This document shows positions 53,814 through 63,423 of a stretch of DNA of 64,000 bases, piece by piece (position 1 is the stretch's first letter; each line of letters begins with the position of its first letter). The stretch covers positions 48,570-112,569 of the forward strand of contig NZ_JAOXLP010000014.1 of NCBI RefSeq assembly GCF_025791835.1, read 5' to 3'. The notes under the pieces were generated by a model. The model saw only the letters and a list, made by a program, of their open reading frames with translations. It did not search any database and was not told the origin of the DNA. This DNA comes from Roseomonas xinghualingensis (GTDB taxonomy: Bacteria; Pseudomonadota; Alphaproteobacteria; Acetobacterales; Acetobacteraceae). The translations under genes were made by a program, and so were the position numbers.

Positions 53814-56800
53814 TCAGTGCGGTAGCAGTTGATGCCTGCTGAGTTCAGACAGCACATGCTGCTCCACCCGGTCGTAAGAGAGCTCTGCGATACAACGGCA
53901 TTCGCCAGCCAGAAAGGTCTTGTGGCTGTTCGGCATAATTTCACATGGAGCGCAGTCCTTCGTGAGTCCAAGCCAGGAACTGCTGGAACGCAATGGGCCG
54001 CGCGTTGCCGGGTTTGTTGGCCCGAAAAGTGCTGTCAAAGGGATGGCAAGAGCGTTCGCAATATTCATGACGCCACTGTCATTGGAAATGAAATAGGAGC
54101 ATTCCATCATCTTGCCGATCATCTCAGCGATGGTGCCGCCCGTCATATCCAGCGTGCCCTCTACATACTCCTCTTCGATGCCAAAGGAAGCGACCTCGAA
54201 CCCTCTGCGCTGCAAGGACTGCGAGAGTTGCGCGTAGCCAGGCCACCTCTTGCTCATCCAAAAGCCCTCTTTTGAGCCTCCGTGGATGCCGATGCGCCGC
54301 CCGCCCGGCGGCCGCTGGTACACGTAGTCAGCAATGAAGTACTCAGTAATGTCCGCATCATCGTAGTCGATGTTCAGAAGGGCCTTCGCTGCCTCCAGGT
54401 TGAAAACCGTTTCATGGAACGGCCCCCCTGGTTCGAAGCTCATCCAATCACGTGAATAAGTCAGGCGCCTCGCCTGAAACGGCACTCGAGCACTGCCGAA
54501 GCTGTGCGTGATGAAAGCCTGATCATACTTCTTGCGCAGCACGGTCTGCCGCAACGAAAACACCGTGTTCACGTAGTTTGAGTTTTGCAAAAGGAACAGG
54601 CTGTTTTGATGGTCCTCGGCCACCACGATGTCGACCTTCCGGCCTGACCGCTTCGCGATGTTGCGCACCATTGGGCCGGCATGAAGCATGTTGCCAATAC
54701 CCGAGCCGATGCCCACCAGAATTTGGTCGCCTAGGCCGGATACGATTCCATGCACGGCGCGGCGTTGCCGGTCATAGGAATATCGTGAGGAATTCTCAGT
54801 GGCGCGCGCCATAAGATCTGCATAGTAGGTGGGCTCATCATAGATACGCCGTAGTTCAGCTGCCCAGGCCTGTGAGTCTTCCGGCAAGGCGACTCCAGAC
54901 TGTCGAAGCAGATAGGGAACATTGCCACGGTCGGAGCCGAGCACAGGTTTCCCATAGCGCTGCGCCTCAATGCAGACGCGGCTAAAGGTCTCGACGAAGC
55001 GATAACTCGGCACCGCCACGATCTTGCTGCGGTGGTAGAGAAGATCAATGCGATCGGTGCGCGGCAGGATAACAACGTTCGCGATGCCAGCTGCAGCGAC
55101 TGCGGCTTCCGCCTCTGCCTTGTCCGATTGGCTCGAGACAGCCACGAATAAGATATCCGGGCAAAGTTGAGCGACCGCGACTAGTAGATCGAAACCCTTC
55201 TCGCCCTTGGCATTAGCCAGCAGGACGAAATCCCGGAGATTCCCCAGAAGCCCGCCAGCCTCGTCCTCCAAATTCGCCGTTTCGGTGACATCGATATCGC
55301 GAGGCAGCGAGTAGATGATCGGCGTCCGGGCGTGGAAGCATTCTTCCAGCACCGCCTGCGTATACTCCGAATTGGAGTAAACGCTCGCAGCTTGCTGGAG
55401 CACATAGCGAAAGGCAGGGCGTGGAACTGGATTGCGGTCGAGATCGAGGAAGAACCGCATATCGCCTTCCACCTGCCCCAGACAGTCACGCCAGAAGTGT
55501 ACGCCGTAAACGAAAGGAATATCGAGGTACTCAAGAGCCGCTGCGACTTGGTAGCCAAGGCCGGAGAGCACATGCACAAGTGTCGGCTGAACTTCCAGGA
55601 AATAGCGGCGCAGGGCTGCCGGTGTTTCGTCGACGAAGCAGAAGGCCCGCCCCCCTTCCACACCCGATTGTCCTACCATTTCAGGCCGCGTGCCGACTAT
55701 GACAGGATCAAAACCCATGTCCTTATAGTGCTCGGCCATACTGTCGAGGAACTGCTCACCGCCCCCGAACTTGATAATACCATGCTTGGACATTACGACC
55801 ACGGTACCGCGCTTCTGCGCCACTCTAGAACCTGCGCGATCAGAAGCAGGTTGAAGCTGCCGGCTGGTTAGATCGATGGTCGAGGTAAGAGCGCGGTTGC
55901 GGGACGTAACCTCGGGCAGCTCCGCCAGGCTAAAAGCAAGGCCAGCTTCAGCAAATCCGACCAACAGATCGCGGCGCCACAGTTCCACTGGAATGCCGGC
56001 GTCATCGGCTATGAGCAGCCGGCCGCACCAACGAAAACCCTTTTCACGCAACCGGCTAAGCCAGTCGGCAGAGAGCACCGGCGGCGCGGAACCTGACGCA
56101 TTAAGCAGCACCCATTCCGCGGACAAAGCGCCAAGCGCCTGAAGGGGATGAGCCCCAACTGACGTACCGGAAATCGGCGTTTGCTGTACCTGCCCCGCTA
56201 TGAGGGCGACGCAGCTGCCCCCTATGAGGCCATTGCTGCTGTCGATCGACAGGATCACCACAGTGCCGGCGTTGTCAGCGGAATCGTCTTCGACCAGGGT
56301 GCGGAGCGAGCGCAGCTGATAGGTAGCGCCCTGATGCCCAGGATCAATCTGGATGACCCGCTCAGCAACGGCCAACGCGTCCCGAACTCGGTTTTGAGCC
56401 AGGAAGATTTGGCCGCGAAGCATCAACGCGTCAACAAAGTCGGGCTTGAGGGCGAGCAAGCGGTCGGTTTCGAGAAGCGCTTCAGAGAAGCGTCGAAGGT
56501 CGAAGAGATTTCTTGCAGCGCGCAGATACGTCCCAGGTCCCTGTTTGGGATCGGCAAGGATAGCAGCCTGCAGAAGAGCAGTGCTTTCCTCTAGCAGAGC
56601 AGTTCGCTTAGACGCTTCCGTCGTCTTATGGAGGGCTAGGCGCCGTAATATGGTGCCCTGCTCACCCAGAAACTGGGCATTCTGCGGTTGGAGCTCGAGC
56701 GCACGGCGACCATGGCTAACCGAGGCATCCAACTTATTATCTCGCGCAAGGGCCACAGCCGCGTAGAATTGGATGTTGGGGTCATCCTCTCCAATCGTTG

Positions 56801-57800
56801 CTAGACTACTCAAAAGCTTGGCTGCCGTGGAGTATTCCTGAGTGTAGATGTAACTGCGGCCAATCATGGTAAAAAGCTCGAGCTTTTTTTTTCGCGTTAA
56901 CCCCACAGCTTGGTAGAGGAGATTCAAATCCCCCCACTTTTTTTGCTTAAAAAGCTGCTTTGCTAATTTTAGAAAAAGATTGTCTTCCAATCTCGTCCAT
57001 ACATCGACAAGCGTCTGCAGTGACACTTCGGCCAAAAGGTCTTCTATGGTTTTGGCTATTTCTTTTGAATTTTCCTTCCCTTTGGTGGCAATTTTTCTGC
57101 CCTTTTCAGCCGCATTCAATTCTGCATCCACCAATGGGCCGTTAGATGCTCCTGGGGAATCTGCATGCGCTTTCTGATCTGTAGAGACAGTGCTTGGCTT
57201 TGATCGTTTGTCATGGGCCGCATGATGCGACGCATGGGCCAGCGCTGTCGCACCTCCGCCCGAGGCCGTCTGCTTCTTCTCTACGCCAGGAGTCGTCTGA
57301 ACAGGTAACTCCTCCTGCCGTGGTGACCCTGATTGCGGTTTCCGATGCGCGGCACTTTCGTGCAGGGATAGCAACTTGATGATTGAAGTGTGATGAGCTG
57401 GTGAGGTGATGACTGGCCCTGCCTGCGGATCGAGCAACAGAACCGTCAACAGCTCGTGCCAGCGGCGCGCATTCCGCATCAGGGACGCAGTCTGCTCCAT
57501 AGGCTTAGCCACATCGATGGCCCAGCGCACGAGAGTCGCTGGCGGTGACGAGTGGCGTCGCTCGTGCGGAAGCGTCTGCTGCGCAACAAGACGAGGCAGC
57601 ACTTTTTCAAGGAACTCTTGAGACGAAGTAATGCGGCGAAGTAAAGCGCGCGGAGGCATTTGGGCCATCTCGGCAACAGTTCCAGCAGGGCTAGCATGCC
57701 TCCCTAGAAGCAGAGCAAATGCCGCTTCCACGGCAGAGATATCAGGTTGTCCGTCCAAAAAATCGTCCAATTCCATAACCTCAAGTCTGCGACGCAACAT
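53814..57800 (-). CDS. TPR-GT4-GT9 fusion glycosyltransferase
   Basis: A 1,328-residue protein with several parts (positions approximate). Residues 20-70 resemble a DUF4214-type segment (AAFALLLGRHASPAG, SSQEFLEKVLPRL). Residues 135-255 are a low-complexity His/Ala/Lys/Ser linker. Residues 255-505 are TPR repeats. Residues 665-1020 are a GT4-like unit (GIIKFGGGEQFL, VHVLSGLGYQVA, YGVHFWRD, SNSEYTQAVLE, VPSYRFVETFSRVCIEAQRYGKPVLGSD). Residues 1025-1328 are a GT9-like unit (LVGIGSGIGNMLHAGPMV, ISNDSGVMNIANALAIPLTALFGPT, then CAPC and CRC). ATG 57800 is used; TTG 57815 and ATG 57776 are alternatives. The GT4-GT9 part is paralogous to 58357-60648 and the TPR part to 60678-61988. Confidence 0.85.
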   Translation of the reverse strand: MLRRRLEVMELDDFLDGQPDISAVEAAFALLLGRHASPAGTVAEMAQMPPRALLRRITSSQEFLEKVLPRLVAQQTLPHERRHSSPPATLVRWAIDVAKPMEQTASLMRNARRWHELLTVLLLDPQAGPVITSPAHHTSIIKLLSLHESAAHRKPQSGSPRQEELPVQTTPGVEKKQTASGGGATALAHASHHAAHDKRSKPSTVSTDQKAHADSPGASNGPLVDAELNAAEKGRKIATKGKENSKEIAKTIEDLLAEVSLQTLVDVWTRLEDNLFLKLAKQLFKQKKWGDLNLLYQAVGLTRKKKLELFTMIGRSYIYTQEYSTAAKLLSSLATIGEDDPNIQFYAAVALARDNKLDASVSHGRRALELQPQNAQFLGEQGTILRRLALHKTTEASKRTALLEESTALLQAAILADPKQGPGTYLRAARNLFDLRRFSEALLETDRLLALKPDFVDALMLRGQIFLAQNRVRDALAVAERVIQIDPGHQGATYQLRSLRTLVEDDSADNAGTVVILSIDSSNGLIGGSCVALIAGQVQQTPISGTSVGAHPLQALGALSAEWVLLNASGSAPPVLSADWLSRLREKGFRWCGRLLIADDAGIPVELWRRDLLVGFAEAGLAFSLAELPEVTSRNRALTSTIDLTSRQLQPASDRAGSRVAQKRGTVVVMSKHGIIKFGGGEQFLDSMAEHYKDMGFDPVIVGTRPEMVGQSGVEGGRAFCFVDETPAALRRYFLEVQPTLVHVLSGLGYQVAAALEYLDIPFVYGVHFWRDCLGQVEGDMRFFLDLDRNPVPRPAFRYVLQQAASVYSNSEYTQAVLEECFHARTPIIYSLPRDIDVTETANLEDEAGGLLGNLRDFVLLANAKGEKGFDLLVAVAQLCPDILFVAVSSQSDKAEAEAAVAAAGIANVVILPRTDRIDLLYHRSKIVAVPSYRFVETFSRVCIEAQRYGKPVLGSDRGNVPYLLRQSGVALPEDSQAWAAELRRIYDEPTYYADLMARATENSSRYSYDRQRRAVHGIVSGLGDQILVGIGSGIGNMLHAGPMVRNIAKRSGRKVDIVVAEDHQNSLFLLQNSNYVNTVFSLRQTVLRKKYDQAFITHSFGSARVPFQARRLTYSRDWMSFEPGGPFHETVFNLEAAKALLNIDYDDADITEYFIADYVYQRPPGGRRIGIHGGSKEGFWMSKRWPGYAQLSQSLQRRGFEVASFGIEEEYVEGTLDMTGGTIAEMIGKMMECSYFISNDSGVMNIANALAIPLTALFGPTNPATRGPLRSSSSWLGLTKDCAPCEIMPNSHKTFLAGECRCIAELSYDRVEQHVLSELSRHQLLPH

Positions 57801-58356
57801 GGTGCTGAGATGCAATCTTAACGCCGACCATGACAGGAGCGTAGTTCATTATCCGAACAGTGCTAAGACCCCGCCTTTGATACCGAGCTCATGGGAGCTC
57901 AAGTTCCTCGCAACGGTCCATGAAATTTCATTATCAGAGCAAATACCGCGAACAGGCCACCTCGTAGCATCGCTTCAATGCGCCGCGGCTAACGCTCGCT
58001 AGCACTTGTCGCCCACGACTCCACGATCAACTCGCCCCGCACTCCTTGATCGTGAAAGTTGCAGGCCCCGCCTAGCGTGAACCATTAGCGGTCAGGAGAT
58101 GACCCCAGAGTCCTGTGACAAGCTACGCCACTCATGCACTGCTCAGCGGTGCTCTGCTTCCATGAGCACCTCAGCCGCGCGTTTGCTGGGTCTTTCCACG
58201 TCATTCTTTACACTATCGGGCCTTTTCCGCGTCCACATCCATCACGGCGCACCTACCTTAAGCGGCTACACTGCGATCGAGTTGCTATCAACAACCGTAG
58301 CCACCACTCATCGCCGCTCTCGTTCCATCGATGCAGAGCATAACCACTTCTCTTGG
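57801..58356. other. Gene-free region between two paralogous transferase genes
   Basis: About 550 bp separating the start of the 1,328-residue gene from the 3' end of its paralogue. Only short frames are present. One reverse frame of about 33 codons (near 57999-58100) ends in an ordinary-looking peptide but has no family match. A GAGCTC-CATG-like palindrome occurs at 57886-57901. The promoter of the 53814-57800 gene must lie here. It may be a junction left by the duplication. Confidence 0.4.
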
Positions 58357-60648
58357 TCAGCTGGTCAAGCCAAGCGCCTTCAGAACCGCAGCTTCCACGG
58401 CATCGACCGTAATATCGCCGATGCAATGACATCTTCCCTGAAAGAAAGGTCCCTCGCGGCCCGCCAATTCACATGGAGCGCAGCTCTTCTTGAGCGCGAT
58501 ACTCATGCTTGCCGGGCCAAGTGGCCCCCTTGTCCGAGCCTCGGTCGGAGCAAAAAGCGCCACGAGGGGAATGCCAAGGGCATTGGCTATGTTCATGACA
58601 CCGCTGTCGTTTGACACGAAGGCCCCGCAGGCCAGCATGCGTGTAGCCATTTCCTCTAAGCTTCCGCCTGTCCAGTCCAGCGTTCCCGGTACAAACTCGT
58701 CAGCACTGCCGAATGAGGCAACACGTAAGCCATGCCTGCCTAGTGCAGCGGCCAGGTTAGCAAAGAACGGCCATCGTTTGGCGGACCAAGCCCCTGTTTT
58801 TGATCCAGCGTGCAAACCGACCAAGCCGTGCTTACCTGATTTCCACCGCAAATCGGCGAAGAAGGCCTGCCTGACATCATCCTCTTCGTAAGGAATACCT
58901 AAGAGCGCCTCAGCCGCCGCCAAATTGAACTCTGCCTCATGAAACTTGTGCGATGCGCTGAACCTATCCCAGCTCCGAGACTGTACAACACGGGTTGCAC
59001 GGAAAGGCGGGAGCAAAACACCAAAACTATGGGTAAGAAAAACCGTGTCGTACTGTCGGCGAACGGGAACATCATTGAGTAAGAAGGCATGATTCACGTA
59101 TTCGGAATTGGCGACGACGGCCAAGGCGGCCTTTGAATCGCCAGCAACCACAACATCGATTCGTGAATTTAAATGGCGGGCAACATTCCGGATAAGTGGC
59201 GTCGTGTGCACAATATTGCCCACCCCAGAGCCGACGCCCAAAAGAAACCGCGCTGTAGTACCCTCGATGAGCCGGAGCAAACGGTCCTTCTGATTACGGA
59301 AAGCATACGCCTCGGAGTTCCTTATCGCGGCTTGAGACCGTGCTTCCCAATAAGCCGGGCAGTCAAAGAGTTGGCGAATTTCACTTACCCACAGTTCTGG
59401 GTCAGAGGGGAGGCTAATTCCGGACTCACGCAACAGAAACGGAACGTTACCACAATCAGACCCAATAACCGGCACGCCAAAACGTTGAGCCTCGATGACA
59501 ACCCGGCTAAAGGTTTCAACAAACTGGTAGCTTGGCACGAGCACGACCTTTGCTGCCCTGTATAACTCAGCCATATTGGCGCTGCGTTGAAGAATCAGGA
59601 CATTTTTCAGGCAGGCAGCAGATTTGGCTGCTACTGCAGCATCCACCCCTGACTGGCTAGCAATACCAACAAACTGAATGTCGGGCAGGCGCTTAGCAAG
59701 CTCAATAAATAAGCCGTAGCCTTTGTCAAATCGGCAATTTGCCAGCAATACGATGGATTTGCCCGTTTGGGATGCATGCTTCTCGAGCACAACGTCATCC
59801 GGGACTGAAGGGATGACGTTGAGGCGCGCGCCAAAGGTTTGTTCCACGACTGTCCGCGTGAATTCAGAGTTTGCATAAACGGCATCAAAATCGGCAAGCA
59901 AGGCATGGAAACTGGGTTGGGGCAGATGGCCCGCTGGGCAATCAGGAAAATAACCACCGCTGGCTGTTGTCGGATAAAACAGCTCACGCCAAAAATGAAC
60001 ACCAAAAACAAGGCGGGTCCCAAGAAAACGTAATGAGACACTCACCTCATAGCCAAGACCTGATAGAACATGCGCAAGAACGGCCTTGGTGGATTGAGCC
60101 AAACGAAACAAGGCGGCCGGGTTTGGCGAGATGTAGACATAGGGGATGCCGTCTTTGGCGCCACTTTCACCGGCGCGCTCCGCCCGAGTTCCTACAATAA
60201 GCGGATCATATCCCAAATCTCTATAAAGACGAGCCATCTGTGAGAGAAAATGCTCAGCGCCACCAAACTTCTGAACGCCAAATTGGGAAATGAGCAGTAC
60301 CGTTCCGCGTGTTTCCTCGCGCCGTGCAATGAGGACTCGCCTCGCTGGTTGCAGCGACACCAAGTGGCGGTGCTCACGAGGAAATCGTGCAGCACAGTTT
60401 ATCAGTTCCGAGATTGGCGCCCTGTTATCAACAATCTTGTATTCGATAATTTGCTGAAGATAGGCACGCCGCCAGAACCGGACTGGTTCAGCATCATGCT
60501 CCTGGAAGATATCCACCACGGCAGCACGCTCTGGCAGGTCGGCCAGGGCTTCCATCGCCAACATCACTTCAGGTGAAAGATGCGCCCCTGGCAGGCCAAG
60601 CCACTCTGGCGCTGTTTCCAGATAATCCTGCCAATTTTTCTGCGTCAT
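58357..60648 (-). CDS. GT4-GT9 fusion glycosyltransferase
   Basis: A 763-residue protein with a GT4-like unit at about 114-460 and a GT9-like (heptosyltransferase-type) unit at about 473-763. Shared landmarks with the paralogue: GVQKFGGAEHFL, LAHVLSGLGYEVS, FGVHFWRELF, VPSYQFVETFSRVVIEAQRFGVPVIGSDCGNVPFLL (in parts), LLGVGSGVGNIVHTTPL, VSNDSGVMNIANALGIPLVALFAPT, then CAPC and CHC. The short N-terminal 110 residues are unique. The GT9 unit in known proteins adds heptose to lipid A core or related glycans. It is 29 bp downstream of the TPR gene, so the two form an operon that mirrors the single fused gene to its left. Confidence 0.87.
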   Translation of the reverse strand: MTQKNWQDYLETAPEWLGLPGAHLSPEVMLAMEALADLPERAAVVDIFQEHDAEPVRFWRRAYLQQIIEYKIVDNRAPISELINCAARFPREHRHLVSLQPARRVLIARREETRGTVLLISQFGVQKFGGAEHFLSQMARLYRDLGYDPLIVGTRAERAGESGAKDGIPYVYISPNPAALFRLAQSTKAVLAHVLSGLGYEVSVSLRFLGTRLVFGVHFWRELFYPTTASGGYFPDCPAGHLPQPSFHALLADFDAVYANSEFTRTVVEQTFGARLNVIPSVPDDVVLEKHASQTGKSIVLLANCRFDKGYGLFIELAKRLPDIQFVGIASQSGVDAAVAAKSAACLKNVLILQRSANMAELYRAAKVVLVPSYQFVETFSRVVIEAQRFGVPVIGSDCGNVPFLLRESGISLPSDPELWVSEIRQLFDCPAYWEARSQAAIRNSEAYAFRNQKDRLLRLIEGTTARFLLGVGSGVGNIVHTTPLIRNVARHLNSRIDVVVAGDSKAALAVVANSEYVNHAFLLNDVPVRRQYDTVFLTHSFGVLLPPFRATRVVQSRSWDRFSASHKFHEAEFNLAAAEALLGIPYEEDDVRQAFFADLRWKSGKHGLVGLHAGSKTGAWSAKRWPFFANLAAALGRHGLRVASFGSADEFVPGTLDWTGGSLEEMATRMLACGAFVSNDSGVMNIANALGIPLVALFAPTEARTRGPLGPASMSIALKKSCAPCELAGREGPFFQGRCHCIGDITVDAVEAAVLKALGLTS

Positions 60649-60677
60649 CCTTGCCGCGGCTCGATCGTGATCAGTGG

Positions 60678-61988
60678 CTATGCAGAAGTGGCATCAATAT
60701 TCACCGAAGGCAGCAGCCCAACCTTAAACGCACTACCTCGCCGCGCCTCAAGCCAGCGCTCCAAAATACGCACTGTAGAAGCGGCGGTATCGTTGGCCGG
60801 ATCGCTCTCCGCTGCTTCCTGGGCTGCCTGAAGCGCTTCCTCAATTCGATCAAGGCGCACAAGGACACGCGCACGCTCGATACTGAGCGCATTCAAATGA
60901 GGCGAGCGGCGTCGCGCCTCATCCAATGCTTCCAGTGCCTCCACGAGCATGCCCTTTTGCTGCAAAAGGCCGCTCAGATCACGATGGGGCCGCCCGTCGC
61001 GCGGCATAAGTTCAGCGGCACGCTTGAGCAGATCTATAGCATCTTCGATTAACTCAGGATGCGGAGCAAGAACACCAAACCCACCGTTAACAAGCCGAGT
61101 GGTCACACGTGCCAGTTCAAAAACATACTTCGCTTCTGAACCCTGTAAGGACACACATTTCTCAAGAACGCGGCGGGCTTCGTCATAACGCTGAAGATTT
61201 GCCAACGCGACGCCAAGATAGAATAATGCTCCATGATGCTCCGGCGCATGACTTTCAATCCAACGCAGTTCCCTCTCGGCTTCCTGCATTCTTCCAAGAT
61301 ATATGTAGGCGCGCCCGATATAAAGTATTATATCATGAGTGTTCTTGATGGATGCGCGATGGGCTTGAGCGGTAACAACCACCTTCTCCCAATTTTTCTT
61401 TTTAAACTCACCCTCAATGAGGGCAACTGCATCCGACGGGTCAAATCCAGCACCAGGGTTCTGTGCTGTGCTGTCCTCCATCTTATGCAAAGGAGTCGAG
61501 TGTTCTGCCTCGGCTCCAGGTGAGTTGACATATAAGATATTTGGCGACTGGCCTCGTGGTATCTGCAAACCTAAGGTTCCGTGCAAATCCAAATGACCAG
61601 GCTTAATGACTTGCACACTTTTTTCTTGGAAGATGCCAACCTCCTGAATGGAGTTGGGAACTCGTAAAGTTGCCTTCTCCAGGAGATCTCCACAACGCTC
61701 AAATTTTTGCTTTTTTTGGCTTTCCAGCCCTATTTCAACGCCCTTGTCCCGATAAATAACTTCAACTTCAATCGGACTGGAAGGGCCTTCCCAAGAAAAA
61801 GGCACGAGGATCTCTTCGCCCCATGCCCCGTTCCTGAAGTCATTAACAACAATGACCTTCTTCTCGCAATTGGGCTTGATGTGGACGACGATATCATCCC
61901 CGAGAATATAATCGACGCTATGCCCACCACTAATGGCCGAACTTGTAAAAAGAAATTTCCGGCTGGTGGTGACGCTCATGTCCATCAT
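60678..61988 (-). CDS. TPR protein with N-terminal galectin-like domain
   Basis: A 436-residue protein. Residues about 22-115 match the galectin pattern: GDDIVVH (His36), VIVVND (Asn49), then exactly seven residues on AWGEE (Trp56, Glu59), followed by PFSWEG and a beta-rich tail. Canonical galectins have His, Asn, Trp and Glu at the same relative order and the same Asn-Trp and Trp-Glu spacing; two of the usual Arg positions are replaced here. Residues about 185-410 are TPR repeats (IGRAYIYLGRMQEAERELRW, LFYLGVALANLQRYDEA), close to the TPR part of 53814-57800. The start uses the first of three ATGs within nine bases. The gene is upstream of the GT4-GT9 gene by 29 bp. Confidence 0.8.
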   Translation of the reverse strand: MMDMSVTTSRKFLFTSSAISGGHSVDYILGDDIVVHIKPNCEKKVIVVNDFRNGAWGEEILVPFSWEGPSSPIEVEVIYRDKGVEIGLESQKKQKFERCGDLLEKATLRVPNSIQEVGIFQEKSVQVIKPGHLDLHGTLGLQIPRGQSPNILYVNSPGAEAEHSTPLHKMEDSTAQNPGAGFDPSDAVALIEGEFKKKNWEKVVVTAQAHRASIKNTHDIILYIGRAYIYLGRMQEAERELRWIESHAPEHHGALFYLGVALANLQRYDEARRVLEKCVSLQGSEAKYVFELARVTTRLVNGGFGVLAPHPELIEDAIDLLKRAAELMPRDGRPHRDLSGLLQQKGMLVEALEALDEARRRSPHLNALSIERARVLVRLDRIEEALQAAQEAAESDPANDTAASTVRILERWLEARRGSAFKVGLLPSVNIDATSA

Positions 61989-62298
61989 TCCAGGAAGTTA
62001 GCTTCAGGATTAGGCAGCGTGCCGACCATAAGTCAGCGCACCCAGTGGACTAACTCATGTGCTTTGATACGCATGCGGCCCCCAGTTCAGAACCAGGGGC
62101 CTTCGGGAGCGCCCAGTGATCCTGCTCATGAGTTTCGCAAAGCGCCCCGACTGCCACCAGAAGACCATTCATCATAAGGTCATGGACCTGGCAGACCAAA
62201 CCGAAGGGTCATCAATTCCGGCCACACACCAACTCGGCTAGATACTCTGGGTCGATCCAAGCCAATCTGCAGGAAGAGACCAGCCACTGCCCTTCAGC
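61989..62298. other. Intergenic region
   Basis: A 310-bp stretch between the 3' end of the GT90 gene and the start of the TPR gene, both on the minus strand. It holds only short frames with stops, no clear hairpin with a T-run and no recognisable element. The promoter of the TPR/GT4-GT9 pair is expected near 62000-62080. Confidence 0.45.
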
Positions 62299-63423
62299 TT
62301 ACGAAAAGCCTCCCTTTTCGGCAGCATAAGTCTTATTGTAAACATCAACAACTCGCGAAAGGATTTCAGCCCGAAGTTCCCCGTCGGCAATAACTCGGCT
62401 GGATTCTTGCGCGCGGGACACGATTTCTTCACAGGTATCTGCGTTCGATTCGGCCCATGTCAGAATTTGGTCCAGGTGAGAAAATCCGCCGGCAACAGGC
62501 AGGTAGTGATACCAAGGATGGAAATGGCAGTCGTAGAATGCTTCCCAGGGATAGGATTCTCTTATTACCAGTGAGTTCGTCTCTGAGTGCCATGGAAATG
62601 ACGTAGCCCAGTCGTTACCGGAAATTTGCATCAGATACCGAAAATTCAACTGATCCTCTCGCCTGACAAAATCCAGTGTCAGGGCATCGATTTCCTTGAT
62701 CTCACGGAAGTAACTCAGACGCTTCGGAAAAACAAATCCGACGTTAAATCCTGCTTTTCCAAAGTTGTCCCGTACAAACCGGAAGCGCGGCAGTGTCTCC
62801 AGGTGCGACAGCATATCGTCCCGTGAGATCTTTCCTTCAATATAATCCTTGACGACAAATTGAATATTTTTCTTTTTCCCGTTTACCAGACTGTGTCCTA
62901 CCAAGGCGCCACGCCAGAAAAGAGATGCTTCCTTCTGCCCGAACGAAAGCTTGTCAACGATTCCAGAGCCGGCAAAACGCTCATCACCAATGTCGTGAAA
63001 GCCCTTAAGCGGCCACAAGATCGCGTTCACGGCCCGGGACATTCTATTGAACTGAAAAACAGGAAGCGGAGATTCGGTCGAAGAGACACTGTCCTGCATA
63101 TCGAATGCAGCATTTGCATTAAGCCCATGCGCGAAAACCGACGACAGAAAATCGGAGTTCCGGTAGCCCTTGGAATTTCCACCAACGCTGGAGTAAGACC
63201 ACTGCTGACCCCGCTCCTTGCTGGCATCAAAGGAGAGGCCGCTCCACTTATCGGAAGGATGAACCGTCATGCGGTCAACATCGACAACCCCGAAAAGCGA
63301 GCTTCTACGCCAGGCTTCCTGCTCAACCGCCGCAGCAAGTGTCGATTTCAGCTTGCGGTAATCTCCCAACTGAAACGCGACCTGCCTTTCGATGGCCACA
63401 AGACAGCTCTGGCTTCTGGACAT
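62299..63423 (-). CDS. GT90 (CAP10-like) glycosyltransferase
   Basis: A 374-residue protein of the CAP10/GT90 type, which includes xylosyl- and glucosyltransferases in LPS and capsule synthesis. Seen: a SLFWRGALVG block (about 168-176), PRFRFVRDNFGKAGF, YLMQISGNDWATSFPWHSETNSLVIRES (263-290 as separate motifs with ISGND and LVIRES), and HPWYHYLPV near 302-310, the family's conserved C-terminal region. The ATG at 63423 begins the frame. The gene is AT-richer than the left half of the window. It stands alone, between the TPR pair and a transposon-scarred edge. Confidence 0.85.
   Translation of the reverse strand: MSRSQSCLVAIERQVAFQLGDYRKLKSTLAAAVEQEAWRRSSLFGVVDVDRMTVHPSDKWSGLSFDASKERGQQWSYSSVGGNSKGYRNSDFLSSVFAHGLNANAAFDMQDSVSSTESPLPVFQFNRMSRAVNAILWPLKGFHDIGDERFAGSGIVDKLSFGQKEASLFWRGALVGHSLVNGKKKNIQFVVKDYIEGKISRDDMLSHLETLPRFRFVRDNFGKAGFNVGFVFPKRLSYFREIKEIDALTLDFVRREDQLNFRYLMQISGNDWATSFPWHSETNSLVIRESYPWEAFYDCHFHPWYHYLPVAGGFSHLDQILTWAESNADTCEEIVSRAQESSRVIADGELRAEILSRVVDVYNKTYAAEKGGFS

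Noticed and set aside
58099..58614. Forward frame of 171 codons overlapping the 3' end of the GT4-GT9 gene
   Set aside because: Half of it is antisense to a well-supported gene and the rest shows no family features.
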